Assembly (NCBI GenBank): GCA_016888885.1
Contig: CP069437.1
Coordinates: 1,612,001-1,676,000 of the forward strand
Origin: Faucicola sp902506215
Lineage (GTDB): Bacteria; Pseudomonadota; Gammaproteobacteria; Pseudomonadales; Moraxellaceae
Reading direction: 5' to 3'
Length of the DNA stretch: 64,000 nucleotides
The notes beneath the pieces are model-generated. The model searched no databases. It saw nothing but the letters and a program-made list of their open reading frames with translations, and was not told the DNA's origin. Made by a program: the position numbers and the translations under genes. Shown one piece after another: positions 8,745 through 17,004 of this stretch (position 1 is its first letter; every line of letters begins with the position of its first letter).

Positions 8745-9452
8745 TTAGTTTTCTTTGACAAACAGATAACCTTTACTGCGAACCGTTTTGATACGTTTTG
8801 GGTTTTCTGGATCATCACCAATTTTTGGACGGATACGAGAAATACGTACATCAATTGAACGGTCTTGACCGTCATACTCAATACCACGCAGACGTTCAAA
8901 AATGTCTTCACGCGATAAGATACGACCTGCATTGGATGCCAATAACCACAATAAATCATATTCTGCACTGGTAAAGTCAACAAGCTCATCGTTTAAAGTA
9001 ACCGAACGACCGCCGTTATCAATAACCAAATCACCAAATTCAAGACGCTGCGGCACTTCATCGGTTGGCGCGGTATCAGAGCGGCGCAATAGTGCACGGA
9101 TACGCGCTAATAACACACGGGGTTGAACCGGTTTTGCCACATAGTCGTCTGCACCCATTTCTAGACCTAACACTTGGTCCATATCTTCGGTACGCGCGGT
9201 TAGCATTAAGATAGGGTTATGAAAATGAGGACGCACTTCACGGCATACCGTCAGACCGTCACTACCTGGCAGCATCACATCAAGCACCACCATATCAGGC
9301 TGCTCAGCCACAATACGACGAATCGCACGGTTACCGTCAGTTTCAATTGCCACATCTAAACCATTTTTACGCAAATAATCTTGGGTCAAGGTTGCAAGAC
9401 GCTCATCATCCTCTACAATCAATACGCGGGGTATCAACTCTTCTTCTGACAT
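8745..9452 (-). CDS. bfmR: Response regulator BfmR (RstA/OmpR family)
   Basis: A 235-residue regulator. The receiver domain (residues 8-125) has the acidic pair E14-D15-D16, phospho-acceptor D58 (VVLDVMLPG), T/S at LTAR and a K in VAKPV. The C-terminal winged helix (about 135-235) shows RLEFGDLVID and the recognition segment RSIDVRISRIRPKIG. The start at 9452 has GGAGG eight bases upstream; an earlier TTG at 9464 lies inside that ribosome site. An insertion sequence ends only 28 bp before the start codon, so the normal promoter is displaced. Confidence 0.9.
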   Translation of the reverse strand: MSEEELIPRVLIVEDDERLATLTQDYLRKNGLDVAIETDGNRAIRRIVAEQPDMVVLDVMLPGSDGLTVCREVRPHFHNPILMLTARTEDMDQVLGLEMGADDYVAKPVQPRVLLARIRALLRRSDTAPTDEVPQRLEFGDLVIDNGGRSVTLNDELVDFTSAEYDLLWLLASNAGRILSREDIFERLRGIEYDGQDRSIDVRISRIRPKIGDDPENPKRIKTVRSKGYLFVKEN

Positions 9453-9475
9453 AATTTCCTCCAAAAAATTTTATA

Positions 9476-9480
9476 CATAC
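9476..9480. repeat. Target-site duplication, left copy
   Basis: CATAC directly abuts the left inverted repeat of the IS; the same five bases follow the right end at 10629-10633. A 5-bp duplication supports transposition rather than rearrangement. Confidence 0.75.
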
Positions 9481-9508
9481 TAGAACTTACGCACTATCCA
9501 AAGAAAGC

Positions 9509-9537
9509 ATGATATGCTAAAGGAAAAGCAAGAACAA
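9509..9537 (-). promoter_or_regulatory. Possible outward promoter at the IS end, towards bfmR
   Basis: On the minus strand TTGTTC (9532-9537) and TATCAT (9509-9514) are spaced by 17 bp. The -10 is one mismatch from consensus, the -35 matches only its first three bases. If active, transcription would start near 9502 and enter bfmR about 50 bp later. Confidence 0.3.
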
Positions 9538-9542
9538 CCAAA

Positions 9543-10586
9543 TTGATAAGACAACTTAGCCGACCCAGCACCGCCCACTGCACCCTAGGACACTATATCG
9601 GAATGCTCATCAGCGAACCCAAACAGCCCACCTGCACAAGGCTTGCTCAAAGTATTGAGATTGGGCATGACAGCATCAACAACTTTTTAGGTAGAGAGAG
9701 CTTTGAGCCTCGTGACCTGTATGAGCAAACAAAGGGGCATATCAACCTAACTGGTGGCATCATCAGCATAGATGACACCGTGCTTGACAAACCCTACAGC
9801 AACAAAACCGACCTAATTGGCTATTACTATAGTGGCAAGCATCACAAAGCCGTACAAGGCATTAACCTTATCACCCTGTACTACACCGACTTAACAGGCA
9901 ATAGCCAACCCATCAACTACCGACTATATGACCCCAAAGACAACCTTACCAAAAACGACTACTTTCAAAAAATGTTAGATGAAGTCTTGGCATGGGGGCT
10001 TATCCCAAGCTATATCACAGGCGACAGTTGGTACAGCAGTAAAGAAAACCTTAAACACATCAAACACGCTGAGTTAGGGTTTATGTTTGCGGTTAAGGCA
10101 AATCGTACGGTTTCTATCAAACAAGGCGAATGGTTGCAAGTACAGCAGATTGACCATGTGCCAAAAACAGGATTAGAAGTTTGGCTTAAAGACTTTGGTT
10201 TTGTTACCCTTTACCGTCATCACTTTAAAGACCAAGTGAGACATTATGTGAAGTTTGACCCTAAACCTAAAGACAGCGAGCCAAATTCACCGGTATTTAC
10301 ACCACTTGATTTTGAGTATTTGCATGATTGTCATTGGCAGATTGAAACCTATCATCGAACCATTAAACAGTGTTGTTCGATTGAGAAGTTTCAGCTTCGC
10401 CGTGAGCGTAAAATCCGTAATCATGTGTTCTCATCATTGATGGCGTTCGTGTATTTAAAACAGCAATTAAGTTTCGGCTTTTCTTCGGTGTATGCTTGGG
10501 TTAGTCATCTTTTTACGCCTGTAGTGGCTCAGATGTCAAGACAGGTCGCTGATGATTTGTTTTATCTAAATCCAAAATTTAGCTAG
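9543..10586 (+). CDS. DDE transposase of the insertion sequence
   Basis: About 347 residues from a TTG at 9543, or 327 from the ATG at 9603 (neither has a strong ribosome site). Catalytic acidic positions are recognisable: SIDDTVLDKP, TGDSWYSS and the WQIETYHRTIK block with the final Glu. The order and spacing fit an RNase-H-fold DDE transposase of the IS4/IS701 type. The C-terminus is Phe/Tyr rich. The frame is uninterrupted, so the element is probably functional. Confidence 0.9.
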   Translation: MIRQLSRPSTAHCTLGHYIGMLISEPKQPTCTRLAQSIEIGHDSINNFLGRESFEPRDLYEQTKGHINLTGGIISIDDTVLDKPYSNKTDLIGYYYSGKHHKAVQGINLITLYYTDLTGNSQPINYRLYDPKDNLTKNDYFQKMLDEVLAWGLIPSYITGDSWYSSKENLKHIKHAELGFMFAVKANRTVSIKQGEWLQVQQIDHVPKTGLEVWLKDFGFVTLYRHHFKDQVRHYVKFDPKPKDSEPNSPVFTPLDFEYLHDCHWQIETYHRTIKQCCSIEKFQLRRERKIRNHVFSSLMAFVYLKQQLSFGFSSVYAWVSHLFTPVVAQMSRQVADDLFYLNPKFS

Positions 10587-10628
10587 GGCTATCATGTTTT
10601 GTTGAGTTAAGATAGTGCGTAAGTTCTA

Positions 10629-10953
10629 CATACTCTTAATACTTATATCAGAATATATCTTTATTTATCTATCAGCAATAAGTAATGAAAGTTTACGCAT
10701 TACCTGTACTACTACAATATAATTGAATTAATTTAGCGAAAAAATAGCCAATTTAATATTGTTAAAACGTAACTAAACATAAAAAAGTATAAATACCACA
10801 TATAACCAGATGCAAAAGCATACGATATAAGGTTATCTATTTAATAACTGATAAAATTTTCTTGCTAGCTTTGGTTTAACTAGCTTTGGTTCAAAAGATA
10901 ATTAGCAAATTTGTAATCACTTTTCTTAAGCACTTATATCTTTAAGCACCCAT
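10629..10953. other. Intergenic region: displaced upstream region of bfmR
   Basis: This AT-rich stretch would have been directly upstream of bfmR before the IS inserted. It starts with the right target duplication CATAC (10629-10633). Several AT-rich -10-like sequences occur on the minus strand, none convincing. A 12-bp direct repeat (CTAGCTTTGGTT at 10865 and 10880) lies near the atp end. No gene is seen. Confidence 0.5.
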
Positions 10954-10979
10954 AAAAAAACAGTGGTCATTGCCACTGT
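10954..10979 (-). terminator. Terminator of the atp operon
   Basis: ACAGTGG and CCACTGT form a 7-bp stem around a 6-base loop, followed on the minus strand by seven Ts. It lies 24-49 bp after the atpC stop codon. Confidence 0.85.
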
Positions 10980-11002
10980 CTTTAAACACGTCCGCATCAA
11001 AG

Positions 11003-11419
11003 TTAGGCACGGTTTTTGAATTTTTGTAAGGTTTGCAATTGTGCCAAAGATTCTGCCAATGCTGCCAAAGCCGCAGAGATATCGATATCGGCTTTTTGAT
11101 TTTGCAAGGTTTGTTCTGCATGGCGACGTGCTTCCAAAATTTTGGCTTCATCTAAGTCATGCGAACGTACTGCCGTATCTGCCAATACCGTCACTAAATG
11201 CGGTTGCACTTCTAAAACACCGCCTGATATGTACACCATTTCATCATTACCATTGCTAGTTTTGATCTGCATGGGGCCTGGTTTTAATAGCGTAATAAAA
11301 GGAATATGTCCTGGCAAAATACCGACCTCACCTTCTACACCAGTAGCAATTAACATACTAATCTCACCAGAGTAGATAGTTTCTTTCGCACTGACGACAT
11401 TACATTGTAAAGTTGCCAC
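11003..11419 (-). CDS. atpC: ATP synthase epsilon subunit
   Basis: A 138-residue protein of the F1 central stalk. The N-terminal beta-sandwich starts ATLQCNVVSAKETIYSGEI, contains GEVGILPGHIPFIT and ends with GGVLEVQP. The C-terminal helical hairpin (about residues 90-138, EAKILEARRHAEQTL) is the regulatory arm that inhibits ATP hydrolysis. It is the last gene of the operon, 81 bp after atpD, with a strong hairpin in between. Confidence 0.97.
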   Translation of the reverse strand: MATLQCNVVSAKETIYSGEISMLIATGVEGEVGILPGHIPFITLLKPGPMQIKTSNGNDEMVYISGGVLEVQPHLVTVLADTAVRSHDLDEAKILEARRHAEQTLQNQKADIDISAALAALAESLAQLQTLQKFKNRA

Positions 11420-11455
11420 AGTTCTCTCCTATGGTATTGCAAAATTAGGTTGATA

Positions 11456-11490
11456 AAACCCTGTTAATATAGTTTAAACTAACAGGGTTT
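11456..11490 (-). terminator. Hairpin between atpD and atpC
   Basis: AAACCCTGTTA (11456-11466) and TAACAGGGTTT (11480-11490) form an 11-bp perfect stem. On the minus strand it is followed by a short TTTTAT. Because atpC follows in the same operon, it could be a partial terminator or an RNA-processing/stability element. Confidence 0.6.
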
Positions 11491-11500
11491 GATTGAGAAA

Positions 11501-12901
11501 TTAGCCGCGTAGTTTTTCTGCTGCAGCAACCACTTCTTCAATACCACCTTTCATGTAGAATGCTTGTTCTGGCAAGTCATCATACTCACCATTCAAGATT
11601 GCTTTAAAGCTTTGAATGGTTTCACGGATTGGTACGTATTTACCTGGTGAGCCAGTGAATACCTCTGCAACGTGGAAAGGTTGTGACAAGAAACGTTGGA
11701 TTTTACGTGCACGGTACACCACTAATTTATCATCTTCTGATAATTCGTCCATACCCAAAATCGCAATAATGTCTTTCAACTCTTTAAAGCGTTGTAATAC
11801 TTCTTGGACACCACGAGCAACAGCATAGTGCTCTTCACCTATGACCAGTGGGTCTAACTGACGCGACGTTGAATCTAGTGGGTCAACCGCTGGGTAAATA
11901 CCTTGTGAGGCAATATCACGGCTCAATACCACTGTTGCGTCTAAGTGAGCAAATGTTGTCGCGGGTGATGGGTCAGTCAAGTCATCGGCAGGAACGTATA
12001 CCGCTTGAACAGAAGTAATAGAACCTGATTGGGTTGAAGTAATACGTTCTTGTAGTACACCCATCTCTTCTGCAAGCGTTGGCTGATACCCTACTGCAGA
12101 TGGCATACGACCTAGAAGTGCTGATACTTCAGTACCTGCTAGTGTATAACGGTAGATGTTGTCTACGAACAATAATACGTCACGGCCTTTGCCGTTTTCA
12201 TCTTTTTCGTCACGGAAGTATTCCGCCATGGTCAAACCGGTCAAGGCAACACGTAAACGGTTTCCTGGTGGCTCATTCATCTGACCATACACCATTGCCA
12301 CTTTATCAAGTACGTTTGAGTCTTTCATCTCATGGTAGAAGTCATTACCTTCACGAGTACGCTCACCTACACCGGCAAATACCGATAAACCTGAGTGTGC
12401 TTTTGCGATGTTATTGATAAGTTCCATCATGTTAACGGTTTTACCAACACCTGCACCACCGAACAGACCAACTTTACCACCTTTAGCAAATGGACATAGT
12501 AAGTCAATTACTTTAATACCGGTTTCTAAAAGTTCAGTAGAAGCTGCTTGTTCAGCATAAGAAGGTGCCTGACGGTGAATCGCCCAAGTGTTGCTATGCT
12601 CTACCGGACCCGCTTCGTCGATTGGGCGTCCTAAAACGTCCATGATACGACCTAGGGTACCTTTACCCACGGGTACAGAGATTGGTGCACCAGTATTGCT
12701 AACTGGTAGACCACGTTTTAGACCTTCAGTAGAACCCATGGCGATAGTACGTACGATACCATCACCCAATTGTTGTTGTACTTCTAATGTAGTTTCTGTG
12801 CCTTCAACTTTTAAGGCATCATAAATTCTTGGTACGCTTTGACGGTCAAATTCAACGTCAATAACCGCGCCAATAATCTGTACAATACGACCGCTACTCA
12901 T
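11501..12901 (-). CDS. atpD: ATP synthase beta subunit
   Basis: A 466-residue catalytic F1 subunit. The Walker A is GGAGVGKT (about residues 148-155), followed by GVGERTREGND, the Walker B segment VLLFVDNIYRYT and the nucleotide-site Glu in GERTREG. The last helix ends VVAAAEKLRG. VDNIYRYT replaces the usual VDNIYRFT/IDNIFRFT. The start has GGAG about eight bases upstream. It lies between atpG and atpC. Confidence 0.98.
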   Translation of the reverse strand: MSSGRIVQIIGAVIDVEFDRQSVPRIYDALKVEGTETTLEVQQQLGDGIVRTIAMGSTEGLKRGLPVSNTGAPISVPVGKGTLGRIMDVLGRPIDEAGPVEHSNTWAIHRQAPSYAEQAASTELLETGIKVIDLLCPFAKGGKVGLFGGAGVGKTVNMMELINNIAKAHSGLSVFAGVGERTREGNDFYHEMKDSNVLDKVAMVYGQMNEPPGNRLRVALTGLTMAEYFRDEKDENGKGRDVLLFVDNIYRYTLAGTEVSALLGRMPSAVGYQPTLAEEMGVLQERITSTQSGSITSVQAVYVPADDLTDPSPATTFAHLDATVVLSRDIASQGIYPAVDPLDSTSRQLDPLVIGEEHYAVARGVQEVLQRFKELKDIIAILGMDELSEDDKLVVYRARKIQRFLSQPFHVAEVFTGSPGKYVPIRETIQSFKAILNGEYDDLPEQAFYMKGGIEEVVAAAEKLRG

Positions 12902-12926
12902 TACGCTCTCCTTGAATGTAGGTCAA

Positions 12927-13805
12927 TTATGAAACAGCAGCAGCACCGCCAACGATTTCCGAAATTTCTCGGGTAATCGCCGCTTGACGCAGCTTGTTGT
13001 AAACCAATTGTAATTCGTTAATTAAGTTACCTGCGTTATCCGTTGCTGCTTTCATAGCAACCATACGTGCAGACTGTTCAGAAGCAATATTTTCTACCAC
13101 ACCTTGATAGACGATTGATTCAACATAACGTCCCATCAAACCATCAAGCAGCTCTTTGGTAGTTGGCTCATAGATGTAGTCCCAGCTGTATTCACGATTT
13201 TCCATGGTTTCATCAACCAAAGACTCAGCCGCAATCGGTAATAAGCGTTGCACACTGGGATTTTGGGTCATGGCATTAACGAATTTGTTATATACCATGT
13301 AAATCTCATCAATTTCGCCACGATTATACGCATCAAGCATTACTTGAACTGGCACACTAAGTTGCTCAAAGCTTGGGTTGTCACCATAGTGAGTTTCCGC
13401 AGCGATCACCGTACCACCGAATGTTTTAAAGAAGCTCACGCCTTTTTGACCAATCACCGCAAAACGCGTTTCAACCGATTGGCTTTTTTGTTGTTTAACG
13501 TGCTGCATCAATTTTTTGAATAAGTTGATATTCAAACCACCTGCAAGACCACGGTCAGAACTGACTACAATATAGCCAACACGATTAACCGCACGAGATA
13601 CTAGGTAAGGATGTTTGTAGTCTGGTGAAGCTTTAACTAGATGAGAAACCACTCGACGCATGCTATCGGCATAAGGACGACCTAGTTGCATACGTTCTTG
13701 GGCACGTCGCATCTTACTCGCTGCAACCATTTGCATGGCGCGAGTAATTTTCTGGGTACTTTTAATACTAGCAACTTTTGCTCGAATTTCTTTTAAACTT
13801 GCCAT
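12927..13805 (-). CDS. atpG: ATP synthase gamma subunit
   Basis: A 292-residue rotor shaft of F1. The conserved N-terminal coiled coil (ASLKEIRAKVASIKSTQKITRAMQMVAASKMRRAQERM) and C-terminal coiled coil (AMKAATDNAGNLINELQLVYNKLRQAAITREISEIVGGAAA) pack as the central stalk inside alpha3beta3. The SSDRGLAGGLN motif is present. It lies 25 bp upstream of atpD and 141 bp downstream of atpA. Confidence 0.97.
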   Translation of the reverse strand: MASLKEIRAKVASIKSTQKITRAMQMVAASKMRRAQERMQLGRPYADSMRRVVSHLVKASPDYKHPYLVSRAVNRVGYIVVSSDRGLAGGLNINLFKKLMQHVKQQKSQSVETRFAVIGQKGVSFFKTFGGTVIAAETHYGDNPSFEQLSVPVQVMLDAYNRGEIDEIYMVYNKFVNAMTQNPSVQRLLPIAAESLVDETMENREYSWDYIYEPTTKELLDGLMGRYVESIVYQGVVENIASEQSARMVAMKAATDNAGNLINELQLVYNKLRQAAITREISEIVGGAAAVS

Positions 13806-13946
13806 AAATAATCCATACAGCCATGTTTAGTTTCAGTCCACGCCCATTGATATAACATGGACGAAATTTGGAAAAATGAACAAAGTAATCATAACCCCTT
13901 TGTTCATTTGTTCTATGACAATGCAGTTCTAAAATTTCACTAAATC

Positions 13947-15491
13947 TTAGAATGAATGATTTTGCTTATAGTTTTCAATCGCTGATTTGAACTGGTTTGC
14001 GATATCATCATTATAGTCGGCAGTGTTATCAATGTTTGCCATAAAATCACCATGTTGGTCACGTAAGTAACGTAACAAACCTGCTTCAAATGCACGCACT
14101 TTGTTGACAGGGACATCGGCTAGATAGCCTTCGTTAGAGGCATAAATTACCGCAGCTTGTTCAGCGATGCTCATTGGTGCGTATTGATTTTGTTTCATCA
14201 ATTCAGTCACACGTTGACCATGGTCAAGCTGTTTACGGGTCGCGTCATCTAGATCAGAAGCAAACTGTGCAAACGCTGCCAATTCACGATACTGTGCCAA
14301 TGCGGTACGGATACCACCTGACAATTTTTTGATGATTTTAGTTTGCGCTGCCCCACCCACACGAGAAACTGAAATACCCGCATTCACCGCTGGACGGATA
14401 CCTGAGTTAAATAAGCTTGACTCTAGGAAGATCTGACCGTCAGTGATTGAGATCACGTTGGTTGGTACGAATGCTGATACGTCACCCGCTTGGGTTTCGA
14501 TAATTGGCAAGGCAGTTAACGAACCTGTTTTACCTGTTACAGCACCGTTGGTGAATTTTTCTACATACTCAGCATTCACACGTGAAGCGCGCTCTAATAG
14601 GCGTGAGTGAAGATAGAATACGTCACCTGGGTAAGCCTCACGTCCTGGTGGACGACGTAATAGCAATGAAATTTGACGATAAGCTACGGCTTGTTTTGAT
14701 AAGTCATCATAAATGATAAGCGCATCTTCACCGCGGTCACGGAAGTATTCACCCATAGTACAACCAGAGTATGGCGCGATGTACTGCAGCGCTGCTGGTT
14801 CAGAAGCCGATGCCACCACAACCGTTGTATAAGCTAGTGCGCCTGTTTCTTCTAGTTTACGTACCACGTTTGCGATGGTTGAACGTTTTTGACCAACGGC
14901 TACGTACACACATTTAATGCCCGAGTGTTTTTGCGCGATGATCGCATCGATTGCCATGGCTGTTTTACCAGTTTGGCGGTCACCAATGATAAGCTCACGT
15001 TGACCACGTCCGATTGGAATCATGGTATCGACAGCTTTATAACCTGTCATTACTGGCTCATCAACTGATTGACGTTCGATAACGCCAGGGGCGATTTTTT
15101 CAACTTTATCCGTTAATTTGGCGTTAATTGGGCCTTTACCATCGATAGGATTACCCAGTGCATCTACCACACGACCTAAAAGCTCGGGTCCAACTGGTAC
15201 TTCTAAAATACGACCAGTACAGTAAGCTTTTTGTCCTTCTTGGAGATTCAAGTATTCACCTAGAACAACCGCGCCGACTGAGTCTTGTTCAAGGTTTAGC
15301 GCCATACCATATACGCCACCTTCAAACTCAATCATTTCGCCGTACATGGCATCTTCAAGACCATGAATCTGTACGATACCGTCAGATACCCTGACAATAG
15401 TGCCTTCGTTCTTTGCTGTGGCACCCGCAGTCAGGTCTTGAATTCGCTGCTTAATCAGATTACTGATTTCCGCTGGATTCAATTGTTGCAT
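13947..15491 (-). CDS. atpA: ATP synthase alpha subunit
   Basis: A 514-residue non-catalytic nucleotide-binding subunit of F1. The Walker A is GDRQTGKTA (about residues 170-178), followed by the alpha signature PYSGCTMGEYFRDRGEDALIIYDDLSK and the Arg-finger region SSLFNSGIRPAVNAGISVSRVGG. The N-terminus (LNPAEISNLIKQRIQDL) binds the delta subunit. The length is typical. The ribosome site AAGGAACAG precedes the ATG. Confidence 0.98.
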   Translation of the reverse strand: MQQLNPAEISNLIKQRIQDLTAGATAKNEGTIVRVSDGIVQIHGLEDAMYGEMIEFEGGVYGMALNLEQDSVGAVVLGEYLNLQEGQKAYCTGRILEVPVGPELLGRVVDALGNPIDGKGPINAKLTDKVEKIAPGVIERQSVDEPVMTGYKAVDTMIPIGRGQRELIIGDRQTGKTAMAIDAIIAQKHSGIKCVYVAVGQKRSTIANVVRKLEETGALAYTTVVVASASEPAALQYIAPYSGCTMGEYFRDRGEDALIIYDDLSKQAVAYRQISLLLRRPPGREAYPGDVFYLHSRLLERASRVNAEYVEKFTNGAVTGKTGSLTALPIIETQAGDVSAFVPTNVISITDGQIFLESSLFNSGIRPAVNAGISVSRVGGAAQTKIIKKLSGGIRTALAQYRELAAFAQFASDLDDATRKQLDHGQRVTELMKQNQYAPMSIAEQAAVIYASNEGYLADVPVNKVRAFEAGLLRYLRDQHGDFMANIDNTADYNDDIANQFKSAIENYKQNHSF

Positions 15492-15538
15492 TGCACTGTT
15501 CCTTAATTTTTACTGACTAGCATCAATTTTATTGAAAT

Positions 15539-16141
15539 TTATGCCGTCAGCTGTGTTTTTAACTGTTTTAATTTGCCACGTACAGAGTCATCGATTACTT
15601 TGTCACCGACCTTAATCGTCACACCTGCAATTAGGGCAGGGTCTACACTGACATGTAGTACGACCTTCGCGCCTAGGGAGGTAGCAAGTCGGTGTTCAAT
15701 GAGTTGCTCTTGCACTTGCGTTAATGGATATGCCGACGTGACATACGCATAAACTTCTTTTGCATCAGCGGCTTTTAATAAACCAAAACGCTCATTGATA
15801 CTGGGTAATAATGCCAAACGATTTCGCTCTGCAAGTTGCGTCAAAAAATTAACAAAAGCATTGGAATCTGCTTGTGCCCCACCCTCAATAGCGGTGCTTA
15901 GAGTTTTAAACACGGTATTGCTATCTTCAGGTGAAATTTGGTTATAAAGGTCTTTTAAAGTAGCGACTTTAGCTTGTGCAGCAACTGCTGGATTATTGAT
16001 ATAATCGGCAAATGCTTTATCACTAACGATGGCACTCATCACGTTTAAGTAATCTTGCCACTCATTGATAGCGTGATGCTCTTTAGCATAATCAAATGCT
16101 GCTTTTGCATAGGGTCTTGCTAAGGTTGATAAATCAGCCAT
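15539..16141 (-). CDS. atpH: ATP synthase delta subunit
   Basis: A 200-residue subunit that joins the F1 head to the b-subunit stator. It begins ADLSTLARPYAKAAFDYA and ends with the conserved GVTIKVGDKVIDDSVRGKLKQLKTQL. It is about 20 residues longer than the usual 178; the extra part seems to be in the helical middle around residues 93-115 (ISPEDSNTVF..GGAQADSN). Two adjacent ATGs exist; the second (16141) is better spaced from GAGG. Confidence 0.95.
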   Translation of the reverse strand: MADLSTLARPYAKAAFDYAKEHHAINEWQDYLNVMSAIVSDKAFADYINNPAVAAQAKVATLKDLYNQISPEDSNTVFKTLSTAIEGGAQADSNAFVNFLTQLAERNRLALLPSINERFGLLKAADAKEVYAYVTSAYPLTQVQEQLIEHRLATSLGAKVVLHVSVDPALIAGVTIKVGDKVIDDSVRGKLKQLKTQLTA

Positions 16142-16166
16142 CATATCCTCACTGTACGGTTGCTAC

Positions 16167-16637
16167 TTATAACTTGGCTGCCAATTGGTTTAACATATTG
16201 GCATGAGTTTCTGGATTGACCTTTTCTTGTAAGATTTTTTCGGCACCGAGTACGGCAAGTTCTGCAACCTGCGCGCGTAAACTTTCACGGGCTTTATTAA
16301 TTTCTTGATCAATTGCTTCACGCGCTTGTTGACGAATACGTTCGCCTTCCACTTGTGCTTGCACTCTGGCCTCTTCAATCATTTGATTGGCGCTTTTGTT
16401 CGCTTGCTCAATGAGTGAAGCGGCTTTTGCTTTTGCTGCGATAAGCTCTTGCTCTGCAACTTGTGATGCAGTTGCTAAGTCTGCTTTGGCTTTTTCGGCA
16501 GCATTTAGGCCATCTGCGATTTTACGTTGGCGATCCGAAATCGCAGCAACCAAAGGCGGCCACACAAACTTCATGCAAAACATCACGAAGATGGCGAATG
16601 CAATCGATTGTCCAATTAGGGTTGCATTGATATTCAC
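16167..16637 (-). CDS. atpF: ATP synthase b subunit
   Basis: A 156-residue peripheral-stalk protein with one N-terminal membrane helix (LIGQSIAFAIFVMFCMKFVWPPLVAAI) followed by a long Ala/Lys/Glu-rich helix (about residues 35-140) that dimerises as a coiled coil and contacts delta. Length and pattern are standard. It is 79 bp after atpE and 25 bp before atpH. Confidence 0.97.
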   Translation of the reverse strand: MNINATLIGQSIAFAIFVMFCMKFVWPPLVAAISDRQRKIADGLNAAEKAKADLATASQVAEQELIAAKAKAASLIEQANKSANQMIEEARVQAQVEGERIRQQAREAIDQEINKARESLRAQVAELAVLGAEKILQEKVNPETHANMLNQLAAKL

Positions 16638-16716
16638 TTAGAATCCCTCGTTAATTAAGTTTCTTCAATCCTTGTCCACATAAGATGATGTGGACATTGT
16701 ACTGATAGTGTACCTA

Positions 16717-16977
16717 TTAACCTAATAAAGGATTTGCGAATAACAATAACATTGCAATACCAACACCGATCATCGGTACGGCGTCAAGAAGACCTGCCAC
16801 GATGAACATACGAGTTTGCAATTGTGAACCTAGTTCTGGTTGACGAGCGACGCCCTCTAAGAATTTGCCACCTAAGATTGCAAAGCCAATACCCGTACCT
16901 AGTGCACCTAAACCGATAAGCAACGCAACGGCGATAACGGTCATGCTTGAAATTTGAGCTACTAATTCTGGAGCCAT
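16717..16977 (-). CDS. atpE: ATP synthase c subunit
   Basis: An 86-residue two-helix membrane hairpin that forms the proton-carrying rotor ring. Helix 1 is Gly/Ala-rich (ALLIGLGALGTGIGFAILGG), the polar loop is ARQPEL, and helix 2 has the proton-binding acidic residue D65 in AGLLDAVPMIGV. The carboxylate is Asp, and the residues around it show no sodium-binding pattern, suggesting proton coupling. Confidence 0.97.
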   Translation of the reverse strand: MAPELVAQISSMTVIAVALLIGLGALGTGIGFAILGGKFLEGVARQPELGSQLQTRMFIVAGLLDAVPMIGVGIAMLLLFANPLLG

Positions 16978-17004
16978 TGAGATATCCTCATTACTGTTTT
17001 GAAA

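Larger units (their letters stand above)
9481..10628 (+). mobile_element. Complete insertion sequence, 1148 bp, IS701/IS4-like
   Basis: The ends are an 18-bp perfect inverted repeat (TAGAACTTACGCACTATC at 9481-9498 and its complement at 10611-10628), flanked by CATAC duplications. It contains one intact transposase gene on the plus strand. Perfect ends, an intact gene and perfect duplications suggest a recent insertion. The family name is uncertain: the transposase looks IS701/DDE_5-like, but a 5-bp duplication differs from the 4 bp usual for IS701. Confidence 0.88.

Noticed and set aside
9452..9480. Native bfmR promoter with -10 TATAAA at the IS junction
   Set aside because: A start from this box would fall at or within the ribosome site, leaving no usable leader, so it is probably not a promoter.
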